Source: Bradyrhizobium sp. (lineage in GTDB: Bacteria; Pseudomonadota; Alphaproteobacteria; Rhizobiales; Xanthobacteraceae). Taken from it: DNA of 34,237 nt. A program made the translations under genes and the position numbers. Shown here in pieces: positions 1 through 8,376 of this stretch. Below the pieces are notes generated by a model. The model was not told where the DNA came from and ran no database searches. It was given only the letters and a program-made list of their open reading frames with translations. Each line of letters opens with the position of its first letter. The stretch's first letter is position 1. Location of the stretch: positions 1-34,237 of the forward strand of contig JAUXWH010000103.1 in the NCBI GenBank assembly GCA_030681365.1. Direction: 5' to 3'.

Positions 1-1
1 G

Positions 2-310
2 TTTCCCATCGCGAAATCCTATGCGGCGATGCGCGCCGCCGAACTGATGGTGAAGGAAGCCACCCGCAAATACGAGGCCGGGCTCGACTGCGGCGCCGAG
101 GCCAACATGGCCAAGATGCTGGCGGCCGACGCCTCCTGGGAGGCCGCGAACGCCTGCGTGCAGACCCATGGCGGCTTCGGCTTCGCCGAGGAATACGACG
201 TCGAACGCAAGTTCCGCGAAACCCGGCTCTACCAGGTGGCGCCGATTTCGACCAATCTCATTCTGTCCTATGTCGCCGAACACGTGCTCGGCATGCCCCG
301 CTCCTACTGA
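2..310 (+). CDS. Acyl-CoA dehydrogenase, C-terminal part (5' truncated by window)
   Basis: Only the last ~102 residues are present; the reading frame is open from base 2 and ends in TGA at 308-310. The segment is the C-terminal helical domain of flavin-dependent acyl-CoA dehydrogenases: the stretch QTHGGFGFAEEYDVER matches the conserved QxxGGxG(F/Y) region that contacts FAD, followed by the usual FRETRLYQVAPISTNLI helix. The family oxidises acyl-CoA to trans-2-enoyl-CoA and passes electrons to ETF. The next gene, a CoA-transferase, starts 11 bases downstream on the same strand, so this is probably an upstream member of one operon with the CoA-transferase and hydratase. The substrate cannot be judged from the fragment. 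Confidence 0.93.
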   Translation, partial: FPIAKSYAAMRAAELMVKEATRKYEAGLDCGAEANMAKMLAADASWEAANACVQTHGGFGFAEEYDVERKFRETRLYQVAPISTNLILSYVAEHVLGMPRSY

Positions 311-321
311 GAAATGAAAAC

Positions 322-1452
322 ATGCTGCCGCTCGAGGGACTGACCGTCATTGCCGTCGAACAGGCGGTCGCCGCCCCCTTCTGCAGTTCGCGGCTGGCGG
401 ACGCCGGCGCCCATGTCATCAAGGTGGAGCGGCCGGAAGGCGACTTTGCCCGCGGCTACGATGCCGCGGCCAAGGGTCAGAGCAGCTACTTTGTCTGGCT
501 CAATCGCGGCAAGGATTCCGCCGTCATCGACCTCGCGACCAAGGAAGGCCGCGCCTCGCTCGAAGCGCTGATCGCGAGCGCGGACGTGCTGCTGCAGAAT
601 CTGAAGCCGGGCTCGATGGACAAGCTCGGCTTCTCGCTGGAGCGCCTGCGAAAAGAATACCCAAAACTGATCTGCTGCACCATTTCCGGCTATGGCGACG
701 ACGGCCCCTACGCCGACCGCAAGGCCTATGATCTCCTGATCCAGGCCGAGAGCGGGCTGGCATCGATCACCGGCAGCCCCGATGGCCCGTCGCGGGTCGG
801 TATTTCCGTGGTCGATATCGCCACCGGCGCCACCGCGCATGCCGCCATCCTCGAGGCCCTGATCGCGCGGGGACGCACCGGCAAGGGCGCCGATATCCGG
901 ATTTCGATGTTCGACGTGATGGCCGACTGGCTGGCGGTGCCGCTGCTCAATTCGGAAGCCGGCAATCCGCCGAAGCGGATGGCGCTGGCGCATCCCTCGA
1001 TCGCGCCCTACGGGGTCTTCCAGTCCAGGGACGGCAAGGGAATCCTGATCTCGATCCAGAGCGAACGCGAGTGGAAGAAACTCTGCGCCGAGGTGCTGGA
1101 TCAGCCCGATCTGCCCAAGGATCCCCGCTTCGCCAGCATGGTGGAGCGCGTGCGCAACCGCGCCCTTACCGACCAGGCGGTCGGCGACAGTTTTGCCAGG
1201 ATGTCGCGCGTCGATCTCCTGAAGCGCCTTGCCGATTCCGACATCGCCTTTGCCGAGGTCAACACCATGGCCGATCTCGCGGTGCATCCGCATCTGCGCC
1301 GCATCGAGGTCGATACGCCCAACGGCAAGGTGAGCTATGCCGCGCCCGCCGCGATCTTCGTCGGCGAACCGCGCCACTACGGCGCCGTGCCCGGCATCGG
1401 CGACGCCCCTTCGGCCGCCAAAATTCCTCACGTCCGGACCCAATCGTCATGA
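322..1452 (+). CDS. CaiB/BaiF (family III) CoA-transferase
   Basis: 376 residues, a normal length for family III CoA-transferases, which move CoA between carboxylic acids through a covalent aspartyl-CoA intermediate. Visible family marks: N-terminal LPLEGLTVIAVEQAVAAPF, the ADAGAHVIKVERPEGD segment, and SRVGISVVDIATG, where D165 is the expected catalytic aspartate. The ATG at 322 lies 11 bases after the dehydrogenase gene; the stop overlaps the start of the next gene (ATGA), which points to translational coupling. Together with the flanking dehydrogenase and MaoC-like hydratase it suggests activation and beta-oxidation-like processing of a short or branched acid. The substrate is not identifiable by eye. 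Confidence 0.93.
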   Translation: MLPLEGLTVIAVEQAVAAPFCSSRLADAGAHVIKVERPEGDFARGYDAAAKGQSSYFVWLNRGKDSAVIDLATKEGRASLEALIASADVLLQNLKPGSMDKLGFSLERLRKEYPKLICCTISGYGDDGPYADRKAYDLLIQAESGLASITGSPDGPSRVGISVVDIATGATAHAAILEALIARGRTGKGADIRISMFDVMADWLAVPLLNSEAGNPPKRMALAHPSIAPYGVFQSRDGKGILISIQSEREWKKLCAEVLDQPDLPKDPRFASMVERVRNRALTDQAVGDSFARMSRVDLLKRLADSDIAFAEVNTMADLAVHPHLRRIEVDTPNGKVSYAAPAAIFVGEPRHYGAVPGIGDAPSAAKIPHVRTQSS

Positions 1453-2303
1453 CCGAAAAACTCGACCTCGAGCATTTGCGTGGCTGGATCGGCAAAACCA
1501 CCGAAGCCTCCGACATCGTCACCGCGCAACTGGTCAAGGGCCTGCGCGCCACCCTGTTCCAGGAGATCGGCGAACCTGGGGACGGCGATGCCGCGCCATG
1601 GACCGTGCATTGGTGCCTGGCGCAGCCGGTGTTTCCGATGTCGGAACTGGGCCCGGACGGCCATCCCACCCGTGGCGGCTTCCTGCCCCCGGTGCCGCTG
1701 CCGCGCCGGATGTGGGCCGGCGGCGAGCTGGAATTCTTCGAGCCGCTGCGTGTCGGCGATGAAGCGAAGCGCACCTCGCGGATTTCGGATGTGACGATGA
1801 AGACCGGCAGCACCGGCGTGCTGTGCTTCGTCTCGGTCGAGCACCTGATCACGACTCCGCGCGGCACCGCGATCCGCGAGCGGCAGGACATCGTCTATCG
1901 GGACATGGCGACGGCGCAGCCGGCCGCGCCCGCCAAGGCGCCTCCGCCGCCGCCCGTGGCAAAGCATCGCGAAAGCCACATGGCCGATCCCGTGCTGCTG
2001 TTCCGCTATTCGGCGCTGACCTTCAACGGCCACCGCATTCACTACGACCGCGATTACGTCACCAGGGTCGAGGGTTATCCGGGCCTCGTGTTCCACGGCC
2101 CGATGCAGGCGGCGTTCATCGTCGAACTCGCGGCCAAGCTTCACGGCGGCACAGCACCGAAGAAATTCAGCTATCGCGGCGTGCAACCGCTGTTCGAAGG
2201 CAGCGAATTCTCGGTCAACGCCAATGAGACCGGCGCCGGCATGGAATTGTGGACCGCGAATTCGCAGGGACAGCCGACCATGAAGGGCACGGCGAATTGG
2301 TAG
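1449..2303 (+). CDS. MaoC/FAS1-like dehydratase (mesaconyl-C4-CoA hydratase-like)
   Basis: 284 residues from the ATG at 1449, which overlaps the CoA-transferase stop by four bases; the frame is open much further upstream but that part lies inside the transferase gene. Two hotdog halves: an N-terminal FAS1-like dehydratase domain (about residues 10-150), a Pro/Ala-rich linker (about 155-172), and a C-terminal MaoC-like half with FRYSALTFNGHRIHYDRDY, which carries the Asp/His hydratase site. This arrangement is typical of HTD2-like proteins and of mesaconyl-C4-CoA hydratases of the 3-hydroxypropionate bicycle. Inferred role: hydration or dehydration of an enoyl-CoA made by the neighbouring dehydrogenase. 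The family is clear; the substrate is open. Confidence 0.88.
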   Translation: MTEKLDLEHLRGWIGKTTEASDIVTAQLVKGLRATLFQEIGEPGDGDAAPWTVHWCLAQPVFPMSELGPDGHPTRGGFLPPVPLPRRMWAGGELEFFEPLRVGDEAKRTSRISDVTMKTGSTGVLCFVSVEHLITTPRGTAIRERQDIVYRDMATAQPAAPAKAPPPPPVAKHRESHMADPVLLFRYSALTFNGHRIHYDRDYVTRVEGYPGLVFHGPMQAAFIVELAAKLHGGTAPKKFSYRGVQPLFEGSEFSVNANETGAGMELWTANSQGQPTMKGTANW

Positions 2304-2308
2304 GTTGA

Positions 2309-2391
2309 CGTCATTCCGGGGCGATGCGAAGCATCGAACCCGGAATCTCGAGATTCCGGGTCTGGTGCTAACGCACCATCCCGGAATGACG
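2309..2391. repeat. Palindromic intergenic repeat, cgtcattccgggg family (copy 1)
   Basis: An 83-base inverted repeat: it begins cgtcattccggggc and ends with the complementary cccggaatgacg, with inner hairpins (gatgcgaagcatc; cccggaatctcgagattccggg). The same family recurs at 28376-28470. It lies between the hydratase gene and the ThDP-enzyme gene and could act as an mRNA hairpin between cistrons. Confidence 0.85.
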
Positions 2392-2413
2392 GCCTTCTCC
2401 CGGAGCCGCCTTT

Positions 2414-4033
2414 ATGTCGTCCCGCAAACCCGCCATCAAATCCGTCACCGTCAAGCACGCCACGCTCGACCTGTTGCGCGCATTCGGCATCAGGAAAGTA
2501 TTCGGCAATCCCGGCTCGACCGAACTGCCGTTCCTCGCGGACTGGCCTGACGATATCGACTACGTGCTGGGCCTGCAGGAAGCCTCCGTGATCGGCATGG
2601 CCGATGGTTATGCGCAGGCCACCCGCAACGCCGGGTTCGTCAACCTGCATTCGGGCGCCGGCGTCGGCCATGCACTCGGCAACATCTTCACCGCCCATCG
2701 CAACCAGACCCCGCTGGTGATCACGGCGGGACAGCAGGCGCGCAGCATTCTGCCGCTGCAGCCCTTTCTCTATGCCGAGCGCGCCGCGGAATTTCCGCGC
2801 CCCTATGTCAAATATTCGGTCGAGCCGGCGCGGGCCGAAGACGTGCCTGCGGCGATCGCGCGCGCCTATTACGTGGCGATGCAGCCGCCCTGCGGCCCGA
2901 CCTTCGTTTCGGTGCCGATCGACGACTGGACCCATCCCGCCCAGCCGATCGAGGCCCGCAGCGTCAGCCGGGAGATCGGCCCCGACACCGAGGCGATGCA
3001 GGCGCTCGCCACCGCACTCGCCGCCAGCAAGCGCCCTGCCCTCGTCGTCGGTCCCGGCGTCGACCGCGCGCAAGCCGTCGACCTGATGGTGCGGGTGGCG
3101 GAAAAGACCCGGGCTTCGGTCTGGATCAGCCCGTTTTCGGCGCGCTGCAGTTTTCCGGAACGGCATCCGCAATTCGCCGGCTTCCTGCATGCCTCGCCGG
3201 GCCAGTTGTCCGACGCGCTGCGCGACCATGATCTGGTGGTCGTGATCGGCGCGCCGGTGTTCACCTTCCATGTCGAAGGCCATGCCTCGATCTTCGACGG
3301 CGCCACCTCGATCTTCCAGATCACCGACGATTCCGACGCGGCCGCGGTCACGCCCTACGGCACCAGCATCGTCGCGACGATGAAGCCGGCGCTGACGATG
3401 CTGCTGGAATTGCTGCCCGAGACCAGGCGCGCCGTTCCGGCGGGCCGCGTGTTGCCGCCGGCGCCGAACGCGGGTGATCCGATTCCGGTCGAGTACCTGC
3501 TGCATGCGCTGTCATCGGCGATGCCCCGTGACGCCGTGCTGGTGGAGGAAGCCCCGTCGCACCGCCCGGCACTGCAGAAATTCATGCCGATGCGCGGCCA
3601 GGACAGTTTTTCCACCATGGCGAGCGGCGGCCTCGGCTTCGGGTTGCCCGCCGCGGTCGGCATGGCGCTCGCCCGCCCCGGCAACCGAACCGTCTGCCTG
3701 ATCGGCGACGGCTCGGCGATGTATTCGATCCAGGCGCTGTGGACCGCGGCGCAGCGCAAGCTGCCGCTGACCGTCGTGGTGATCAACAATCTGGGCTACG
3801 GCGCGATGCGCTCGTTCAGCCAGGTGATGCAGGTGCGCAACGTCCCCGGCCTCGATCTGCCCGGCATCGACTTTGTGAAGATCGCGCAAGGCATGGGCTG
3901 CGACGCCATGCGGGTCAGCACGTCAGCTGAACTGGCGCCCGCGCTGGCGCGCGGTCTCGCGCATGACGGCGTCAGCCTGATCGAGGTGATGGTGGATTCG
4001 GCGGTGCCGCTGCTTTATGCGAAGAAGGGGTAG
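2414..4033 (+). CDS. mdlC: ThDP-dependent decarboxylase, benzoylformate decarboxylase-like
   Basis: 539 residues with the three-part ThDP enzyme layout (Pyr domain about 10-180, central domain about 200-330, PP domain about 360-539). E56 in GLQEAS is the cofactor-activating glutamate. The PP motif GDGSAMYS followed by VVVINN binds Mg-ThDP. Benzoylformate decarboxylase marks are present: NPGSTELPF (S35), NLHSGAG (H79) and a histidine in VFTFHVEG (H286), corresponding to the Ser26/His70/His281 set of the Pseudomonas putida enzyme. No mandelate dehydrogenase or racemase gene is visible nearby, so the natural substrate may be another 2-oxo acid. ATG at 2414 follows CCGGAG. The gene follows the acyl-CoA block after a palindromic repeat and may be co-transcribed with it. 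Confidence 0.8.
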   Translation: MSSRKPAIKSVTVKHATLDLLRAFGIRKVFGNPGSTELPFLADWPDDIDYVLGLQEASVIGMADGYAQATRNAGFVNLHSGAGVGHALGNIFTAHRNQTPLVITAGQQARSILPLQPFLYAERAAEFPRPYVKYSVEPARAEDVPAAIARAYYVAMQPPCGPTFVSVPIDDWTHPAQPIEARSVSREIGPDTEAMQALATALAASKRPALVVGPGVDRAQAVDLMVRVAEKTRASVWISPFSARCSFPERHPQFAGFLHASPGQLSDALRDHDLVVVIGAPVFTFHVEGHASIFDGATSIFQITDDSDAAAVTPYGTSIVATMKPALTMLLELLPETRRAVPAGRVLPPAPNAGDPIPVEYLLHALSSAMPRDAVLVEEAPSHRPALQKFMPMRGQDSFSTMASGGLGFGLPAAVGMALARPGNRTVCLIGDGSAMYSIQALWTAAQRKLPLTVVVINNLGYGAMRSFSQVMQVRNVPGLDLPGIDFVKIAQGMGCDAMRVSTSAELAPALARGLAHDGVSLIEVMVDSAVPLLYAKKG

Positions 4034-4068
4034 CGTAGGTACGTCGCAACAGGGCGACAGTCTCGCAG

Positions 4069-4147
4069 CGTCATTGCGAGCGCAGCGAAGCAATCCATTC
4101 TTCCTTTTTGCCGCGCGATGGATTGCTTCGCTTCGCTCGCAATGACG
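4069..4147. repeat. Palindromic repeat, cgtcattgcgagcg family
   Basis: A 79-base near-perfect inverted repeat: cgtcattgcgagcgcagcg at the left end pairs with cgcttcgctcgcaatgacg at the right, loop around 4099-4117. It sits between the convergent ThDP-enzyme and SDR genes, so it may also end transcription from both sides. This is a widespread rhizobial intergenic repeat type. Confidence 0.88.
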
Positions 4148-4182
4148 TTGAGAGAGCTGTGCCACGCTCCACAAAGCGTCTG

Positions 4183-4977
4183 CTACTTCCCGTAGGCTTC
4201 CCGCATCTTGGCTTGGATCTTCGCCATCCCTGCGATCCAGCGATCGTAATCCTCGGTCTTCTTGCGCATATAGCCGAGCACCTGCGGGTGCGGCAAAATG
4301 ACAAAAGTTTCCTGCCCGAGACCGGCCATCACGTCGAGCGCGACCTGCTCCGGCGTCAGATCGCCGTCGCCGGATTGCGGGCCCTTGGGAATCGATCTCA
4401 GCATATTGGTGTCGACGCCCTGCGGGCACAGGATCGAGACCTTGATGCCGTCGGCCTTGTGCGAGATCGCGAGGCTTTCCGCGAACCCCACCGCCGCGTG
4501 CTTGGTGGTGGAATAGGCCGGGCTGCCGACCTGCGACAAAAGCCCCGCGGCGGAGATCGTATTGAGAAAATAGCCGCCGCCGCGCGCCTTCATGCGCGGG
4601 ATCAGATGCCGCGCGGCGTAGACATGCGCCATGACGTGAATGGCCCAGCTTCGCGCCCACGGCTCGTCCGAGCTGCCGCCGGCATTGACCGACATCGGAT
4701 CGAACCCGCCACCGATGCCGGCGTTGGAACAGAACAGCGCGATCGGGCCGAATTGCCGCTCGGTCTCCTCAATCACGTGGACGATGTCCTGCTCCTGCCC
4801 GACATCGCATTTGAACGCCGCGCCATCGACCGAGGCGGCAACGGCTTGCGCGTTGGCCAGATCGAGATCGGCGACCACGACCTTGGCCGCGCCGGCGCGA
4901 TGGAAGGCCTCGCACAGCGCGCGGCCGATGCCGTTGGCGCCCCCGGTGACGACCACGACCTTACCCGCCACCTGCAT
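4183..4977 (-). CDS. SDR family NAD(P)-dependent oxidoreductase
   Basis: 264 residues, a classical short-chain dehydrogenase. Rossmann motif TGGANGIG at 11-18, SNAG at 84-87, catalytic S142, and Y155-x3-K159 (YSTTK). D37 after the second strand (VVVADLD) suggests NAD(H) preference. The frame is open about 58 codons further upstream, but that part runs antisense into the neighbouring gene; the ATG at 4977 gives a standard SDR N-terminus (MQVAGKVVVVTGG). It lies 28 bases downstream of the hemolysin-III-like gene on the same strand and may be transcribed with it. The substrate is unknown; the C-terminal tail (about 235-264) is charged and slightly longer than the minimal SDR fold. Confidence 0.92.
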   Translation of the reverse strand: MQVAGKVVVVTGGANGIGRALCEAFHRAGAAKVVVADLDLANAQAVAASVDGAAFKCDVGQEQDIVHVIEETERQFGPIALFCSNAGIGGGFDPMSVNAGGSSDEPWARSWAIHVMAHVYAARHLIPRMKARGGGYFLNTISAAGLLSQVGSPAYSTTKHAAVGFAESLAISHKADGIKVSILCPQGVDTNMLRSIPKGPQSGDGDLTPEQVALDVMAGLGQETFVILPHPQVLGYMRKKTEDYDRWIAGMAKIQAKMREAYGK

Positions 4978-5005
4978 CGCCACGCTCCGATTGTTTGTTG
5001 GAATT

Positions 5006-5698
5006 TCAGGCCAGAACCAGATCGAGCACGGCGGTGTAATGGCAGCCCGCTCCCAGCAGCACGAAGCCATGCCAGATCGCGTTCTGGAAACGCAACCGCT
5101 GCCACGCATGAAAGATGACGCCGAAACTGTAGAACGCGCCGCCGAGTGCAATGAACCACAGGGCCATCGTCGGCAGCGACGCCACCACGGTCTCCCAGAC
5201 CATGAAGCCGCTCCAGCCCATCGCGAGGTAGAGGCCGACCGAGAGCCGGTCGAAGCGACCCGGCATCACCAGCTTGATCACGATCCCGGCAATCGCCACG
5301 CACCAGACGCCGATCAGCAGCGCGATGGCGAAAACGTTGTCCTTCAGCTGCAGGAAGATCGGCGTGTAGGTCGCCGCGATCAGCAGATAGATCGCCGAAT
5401 GATCGAAGCGGCGCAGCACCCATTTGGCGCGCGAGACCGGCCACAGATTGTAGGTCGCCGACAGCATCAGCATGGCCAGCAGGCCCGCGGCATAAACCGA
5501 AACGGCAGCCACCTCGATGCCGGTGGCGTAAACGGCCGCCAGCACGATCAGCACGATGGCCGCGACCAGGCCGCAGAACACGCCGATGCCGTGCACCACG
5601 CCGTCGGCGATCAGTTCGGCCCGGTCGTAATTCCAGAGCATGGCGCCGGCCGCGTGGACGGAGGTCGAGGCGAGTTGTTTCAGTCGGAAGATGGTCAT
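5006..5698 (-). CDS. Hemolysin III / TrhA (PAQR-like) family membrane protein
   Basis: 230 residues with about seven hydrophobic helices (roughly 35-56, 62-82, 100-117, 122-143, 152-170, 178-195, 208-228). Family marks: HGIGV near residue 36, RRFDHSAIYLLIAATYTP at 96-113, and a last helix with IWH and GCHY histidines (H210, H220). PAQR-type proteins carry a metal site between helices. Odd: where bacterial relatives usually read LYHS at the end of the second helix, this one reads ATYNLW, with N84 in the histidine position. Start ATG at 5698. The family name comes from a Bacillus hemolysin; haemolytic activity should not be assumed. Confidence 0.9.
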   Translation of the reverse strand: MTIFRLKQLASTSVHAAGAMLWNYDRAELIADGVVHGIGVFCGLVAAIVLIVLAAVYATGIEVAAVSVYAAGLLAMLMLSATYNLWPVSRAKWVLRRFDHSAIYLLIAATYTPIFLQLKDNVFAIALLIGVWCVAIAGIVIKLVMPGRFDRLSVGLYLAMGWSGFMVWETVVASLPTMALWFIALGGAFYSFGVIFHAWQRLRFQNAIWHGFVLLGAGCHYTAVLDLVLA

Positions 5699-5878
5699 GA
5701 TGGCCCGGCAGGCTGTGCTAGCGAAGCGTTAGGACATACCTCCGGAGAGGTCAACGAACCGGACTTCTCCACCCGGATCGCGTCTTTAGTATGAAACTTG
5801 ATTTTGCCCCGCCAATCGCCACTTTTCGGATAGCTTTCCCGCCAATTGCCTCCACCAAACCGAGTCGTTTCCTCCCGC
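5699..5878. other. Intergenic region between divergent genes (TrhA-like and ycjX)
   Basis: About 180 bases holding the promoters of two divergent genes. I see the small palindrome acctccggagaggt near 5737-5750 but no convincing -35/-10 pair or recognised operator. Confidence 0.4.
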
Positions 5879-7348
5879 ATGGCCCCCAGCTTTCAGGATA
5901 TCGTCGAGGAGGCACGGCTGTCGGCGCGGGCCCTGAAGGACTATGGCGACCAGTTTTTCAACCCGACGGTCCGCCTCGGCGTCACCGGGCTGTCGCGCGC
6001 CGGCAAGACCGTATTCATCACGGCGCTGATTCACGGCCTCACCCGCGGCGGCCGCTTTCCGATCTTCGAGCCATTCGCCACCGGCCGGATCGCCCGCGCC
6101 CGGCTGGAACCGCAGCCCGACGACGCGGTGCCGCGTTTTGCCTATGAGAACCACGTCCGCACCCTGATCGAGGCGCGGCACTGGCCGAATTCGACGGTCG
6201 ATATCAGCGAACTCAGGCTGGTGATCGACTACCAGCGCCAGAACGGCGCGGACCGCACCCTGACGCTGGATATCGTCGACTATCCCGGCGAATGGCTGCT
6301 CGACCTGCCGCTGCTCAACAAAAGTTATGAGCAATGGTCGGCCGAGAGCCTCGCGCTGTCGCGCGAGCCGCTGCGCGCCGGACTGGCGGCGCCATGGCAC
6401 GCCCATCTCGGCACGCTGGTCCCGCAAGCCCCGGCCGACGAACAGGCGGCGCTGACGGCAGCCAGGCTGTTCACCGATTATCTGCGCGCCTGCCGCGACG
6501 AACGTTTCGCCATGAGCCTGCTGCCGCCCGGCCGCTTCCTGATGCCCGGCAATCTCGCCGACACCCCGGCGCTGACCTTTGCGCCGCTCGACGTACCCAT
6601 CGACGGCACGGCGCCGGAGGGTTCGCTGTGGGCGATGATGGTGCGGCGCTACGAGGCCTACAAGGATGTGGTGGTCCGCCCATTCTTCCGCGATCATTTC
6701 TCGCGGCTCGATCGCCAGATCGTGCTGGTCGATGCGCTCTCGGCGTTCAATGCCGGGCCGGAGGCGCTGGTCGACCTCGAAGCGGCGCTCGCCGGAATCC
6801 TGGATTGTTTCAGGATCGGGCGCAGCACGTTCCTCTCTACCTTGTTCCGGCCGCGGATCGACCGCATCCTGTTTGCCGCGACCAAGGCCGATCATCTGCA
6901 TCACTCCAGCCATGATCGCCTCGAGGCCGTGCTGCGGCGTATCGTCGGCAAGGCTGTCGATCGGGCCGAGGATACCGGAGCCTTGATCGATGTCGTCGCA
7001 CTGGCCGCGGTCCGCGCCACCCGCGAGGCGCAGGTCGCGCGCGGCCGCGACAAGCTGCCCTCGATCCTGGGAACGCCCGTGCCCGGCGAGATGGCAAACG
7101 GCGAGGCCTTCGACGGCAACACCGAGGTCGCGACCTTTCCGGGCGACCTGCCGGCCGACCCGGAAGACCTGTTCAAGGGAGAGACTGCGTTTCGCGGCCT
7201 TTCCAGCGCCTCGGCCGAAAAAAGCGATTTCCGCTTTCTGCGCTTCCGCCCGCCCTTGCTCGAACGCGACGGCGGCGGCGCGCCCGCGCTGCCTCACATC
7301 CGCCTTGACCGCGCCCTCCAGTTCCTGATCGGAGACAGACTGCAATGA
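5879..7348 (+). CDS. ycjX: YcjX family P-loop GTPase-like protein (DUF463)
   Basis: 489 residues from the ATG at 5879 (MAPSFQDIVEEAR); an in-frame TTG at 5846 would add 11 residues without a better ribosome site. Walker A is GLSRAGKT at 37-44; DIVDYPGEWLLDLPLL further on is the YcjX equivalent of the switch/Walker B segment. Length and sequence fit the YcjX family (E. coli protein about 465 residues, encoded beside ycjF downstream of the psp operon). The stop overlaps the ATG of the ycjF gene (ATGA), the conserved pair arrangement. The function is poorly defined: nucleotide binding is expected and a link to envelope or heat stress is known for the E. coli locus. No psp genes are visible here. 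Confidence 0.92.
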   Translation: MAPSFQDIVEEARLSARALKDYGDQFFNPTVRLGVTGLSRAGKTVFITALIHGLTRGGRFPIFEPFATGRIARARLEPQPDDAVPRFAYENHVRTLIEARHWPNSTVDISELRLVIDYQRQNGADRTLTLDIVDYPGEWLLDLPLLNKSYEQWSAESLALSREPLRAGLAAPWHAHLGTLVPQAPADEQAALTAARLFTDYLRACRDERFAMSLLPPGRFLMPGNLADTPALTFAPLDVPIDGTAPEGSLWAMMVRRYEAYKDVVVRPFFRDHFSRLDRQIVLVDALSAFNAGPEALVDLEAALAGILDCFRIGRSTFLSTLFRPRIDRILFAATKADHLHHSSHDRLEAVLRRIVGKAVDRAEDTGALIDVVALAAVRATREAQVARGRDKLPSILGTPVPGEMANGEAFDGNTEVATFPGDLPADPEDLFKGETAFRGLSSASAEKSDFRFLRFRPPLLERDGGGAPALPHIRLDRALQFLIGDRLQ

Positions 7349-8376
7349 GCGAGCGCCCCCCTCACCGGCGGCCGGCGACCTTCAAGCTCGACGACCCCGG
7401 CGTCATCGTGATGGATGCGGACGATTCAAGCCGCCCGTCGAAAGGCACTGTCCACGTCAGGCCTGAAGCCGATGCCGCGCTGCTGCCGGTCCTGGTCGAG
7501 GCGCCGCTCGTTCCCGTGCAACGGGGTTTTCGCTGGGGCACGATGTTCTGGAGCGCGCTGGGTGGGCTGGTCACGCTCGGCCTCGGGCTCGGCGTCACCC
7601 GACTGGTCGAGGATCTGTTCTCGCGCAGCGAGAGCCTTGGCTATCTCGGGCTGGCCTTCGCCGCCGCCGCCGCGCTGGCGCTGGTCGTCGTCGTCGCGCG
7701 CGAGGCGCTGGGGCTGGCGCGCCTTGCGACAATAGAAAAACTGCACCAGCGCGCCAGCGCGGTGCTCGCCAACGACGATCGCGCCGAGAGCCGCGCCGTG
7801 GTCCAGGAGCTGCTCGGGCTGGCGCGCCAGAACCCGCATCTGGCGCGGGCGCGCGCCGCATTGCAGGGCCATGCCGACGACATCATCGACGGCGCCGACA
7901 TGATACGCCTCGCCGAGCGCGAATTGATGGCGCCGCTTGATCAGGAGGCGCGGCGGCTGGTCTCGTCGGCGGCGCAGCGCGTCTCGGTCGTCACCGCCGT
8001 CAGCCCGCGCGCCGTGATCGACGTTCTCTTCGTGTTCGTGGCGGCGCTGCGGCTGATCCGGCAGCTGGCGCGGCTCTACGGCGCGCGACCCGGCGCGCTC
8101 GGCATGATCAAACTGATGCGCCACGTCATTGCCCACCTCGCCATAACCGGCGGCATGGCCGCAGGCGACAGCCTGATCCAGCAGATGCTCGGCCATGGCA
8201 TCGCGGCAAAGCTGTCGCAGCGGCTCGGCGAAGGCGTCCTGAACGGGCTGCTCACCGCACGGCTCGGGCTTGCCGCGATCGACGTCACCCGGCCATTGCC
8301 GTTCACCGCCCTGCCGCGCCCCGCACTCGGCGATCTCGCCAAGGACCTGATACGCAAGCGCGACGGCGAAGAGTGA
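7345..8376 (+). CDS. ycjF: YcjF family membrane protein (DUF697 / TIGR01620)
   Basis: 343 residues. A Pro/Asp-rich cytoplasmic N-terminus (about 1-60) is followed by two membrane helices (about 66-85 and 97-118). A long Ala/Arg-rich helical domain then ends in the DUF697 region, with a hydrophobic segment about 226-245 (VIDVLFVFVAALRLIRQLARLYG) and a glycine-rich stretch (ITGGMAAGDSLIQQMLGHG). Translational coupling with ycjX (ATGA overlap) supports partnership of the two products at the inner membrane. The gene ends exactly where the opposite-strand glycosyltransferase gene ends, with no spacer. Confidence 0.9.
   Translation: MSERPPHRRPATFKLDDPGVIVMDADDSSRPSKGTVHVRPEADAALLPVLVEAPLVPVQRGFRWGTMFWSALGGLVTLGLGLGVTRLVEDLFSRSESLGYLGLAFAAAAALALVVVVAREALGLARLATIEKLHQRASAVLANDDRAESRAVVQELLGLARQNPHLARARAALQGHADDIIDGADMIRLAERELMAPLDQEARRLVSSAAQRVSVVTAVSPRAVIDVLFVFVAALRLIRQLARLYGARPGALGMIKLMRHVIAHLAITGGMAAGDSLIQQMLGHGIAAKLSQRLGEGVLNGLLTARLGLAAIDVTRPLPFTALPRPALGDLAKDLIRKRDGEE

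Noticed and set aside
2171..3505. Long antisense frames over the first block (304-1443 and 2171-3505)
   Set aside because: Both lie opposite well-recognised enzymes and give no domain.
4069..4147. Inverted repeats considered as CRISPR repeats or tRNA genes
   Set aside because: They are single palindromes without regularly spaced copies or spacers, and none folds as a cloverleaf with tRNA-invariant bases.
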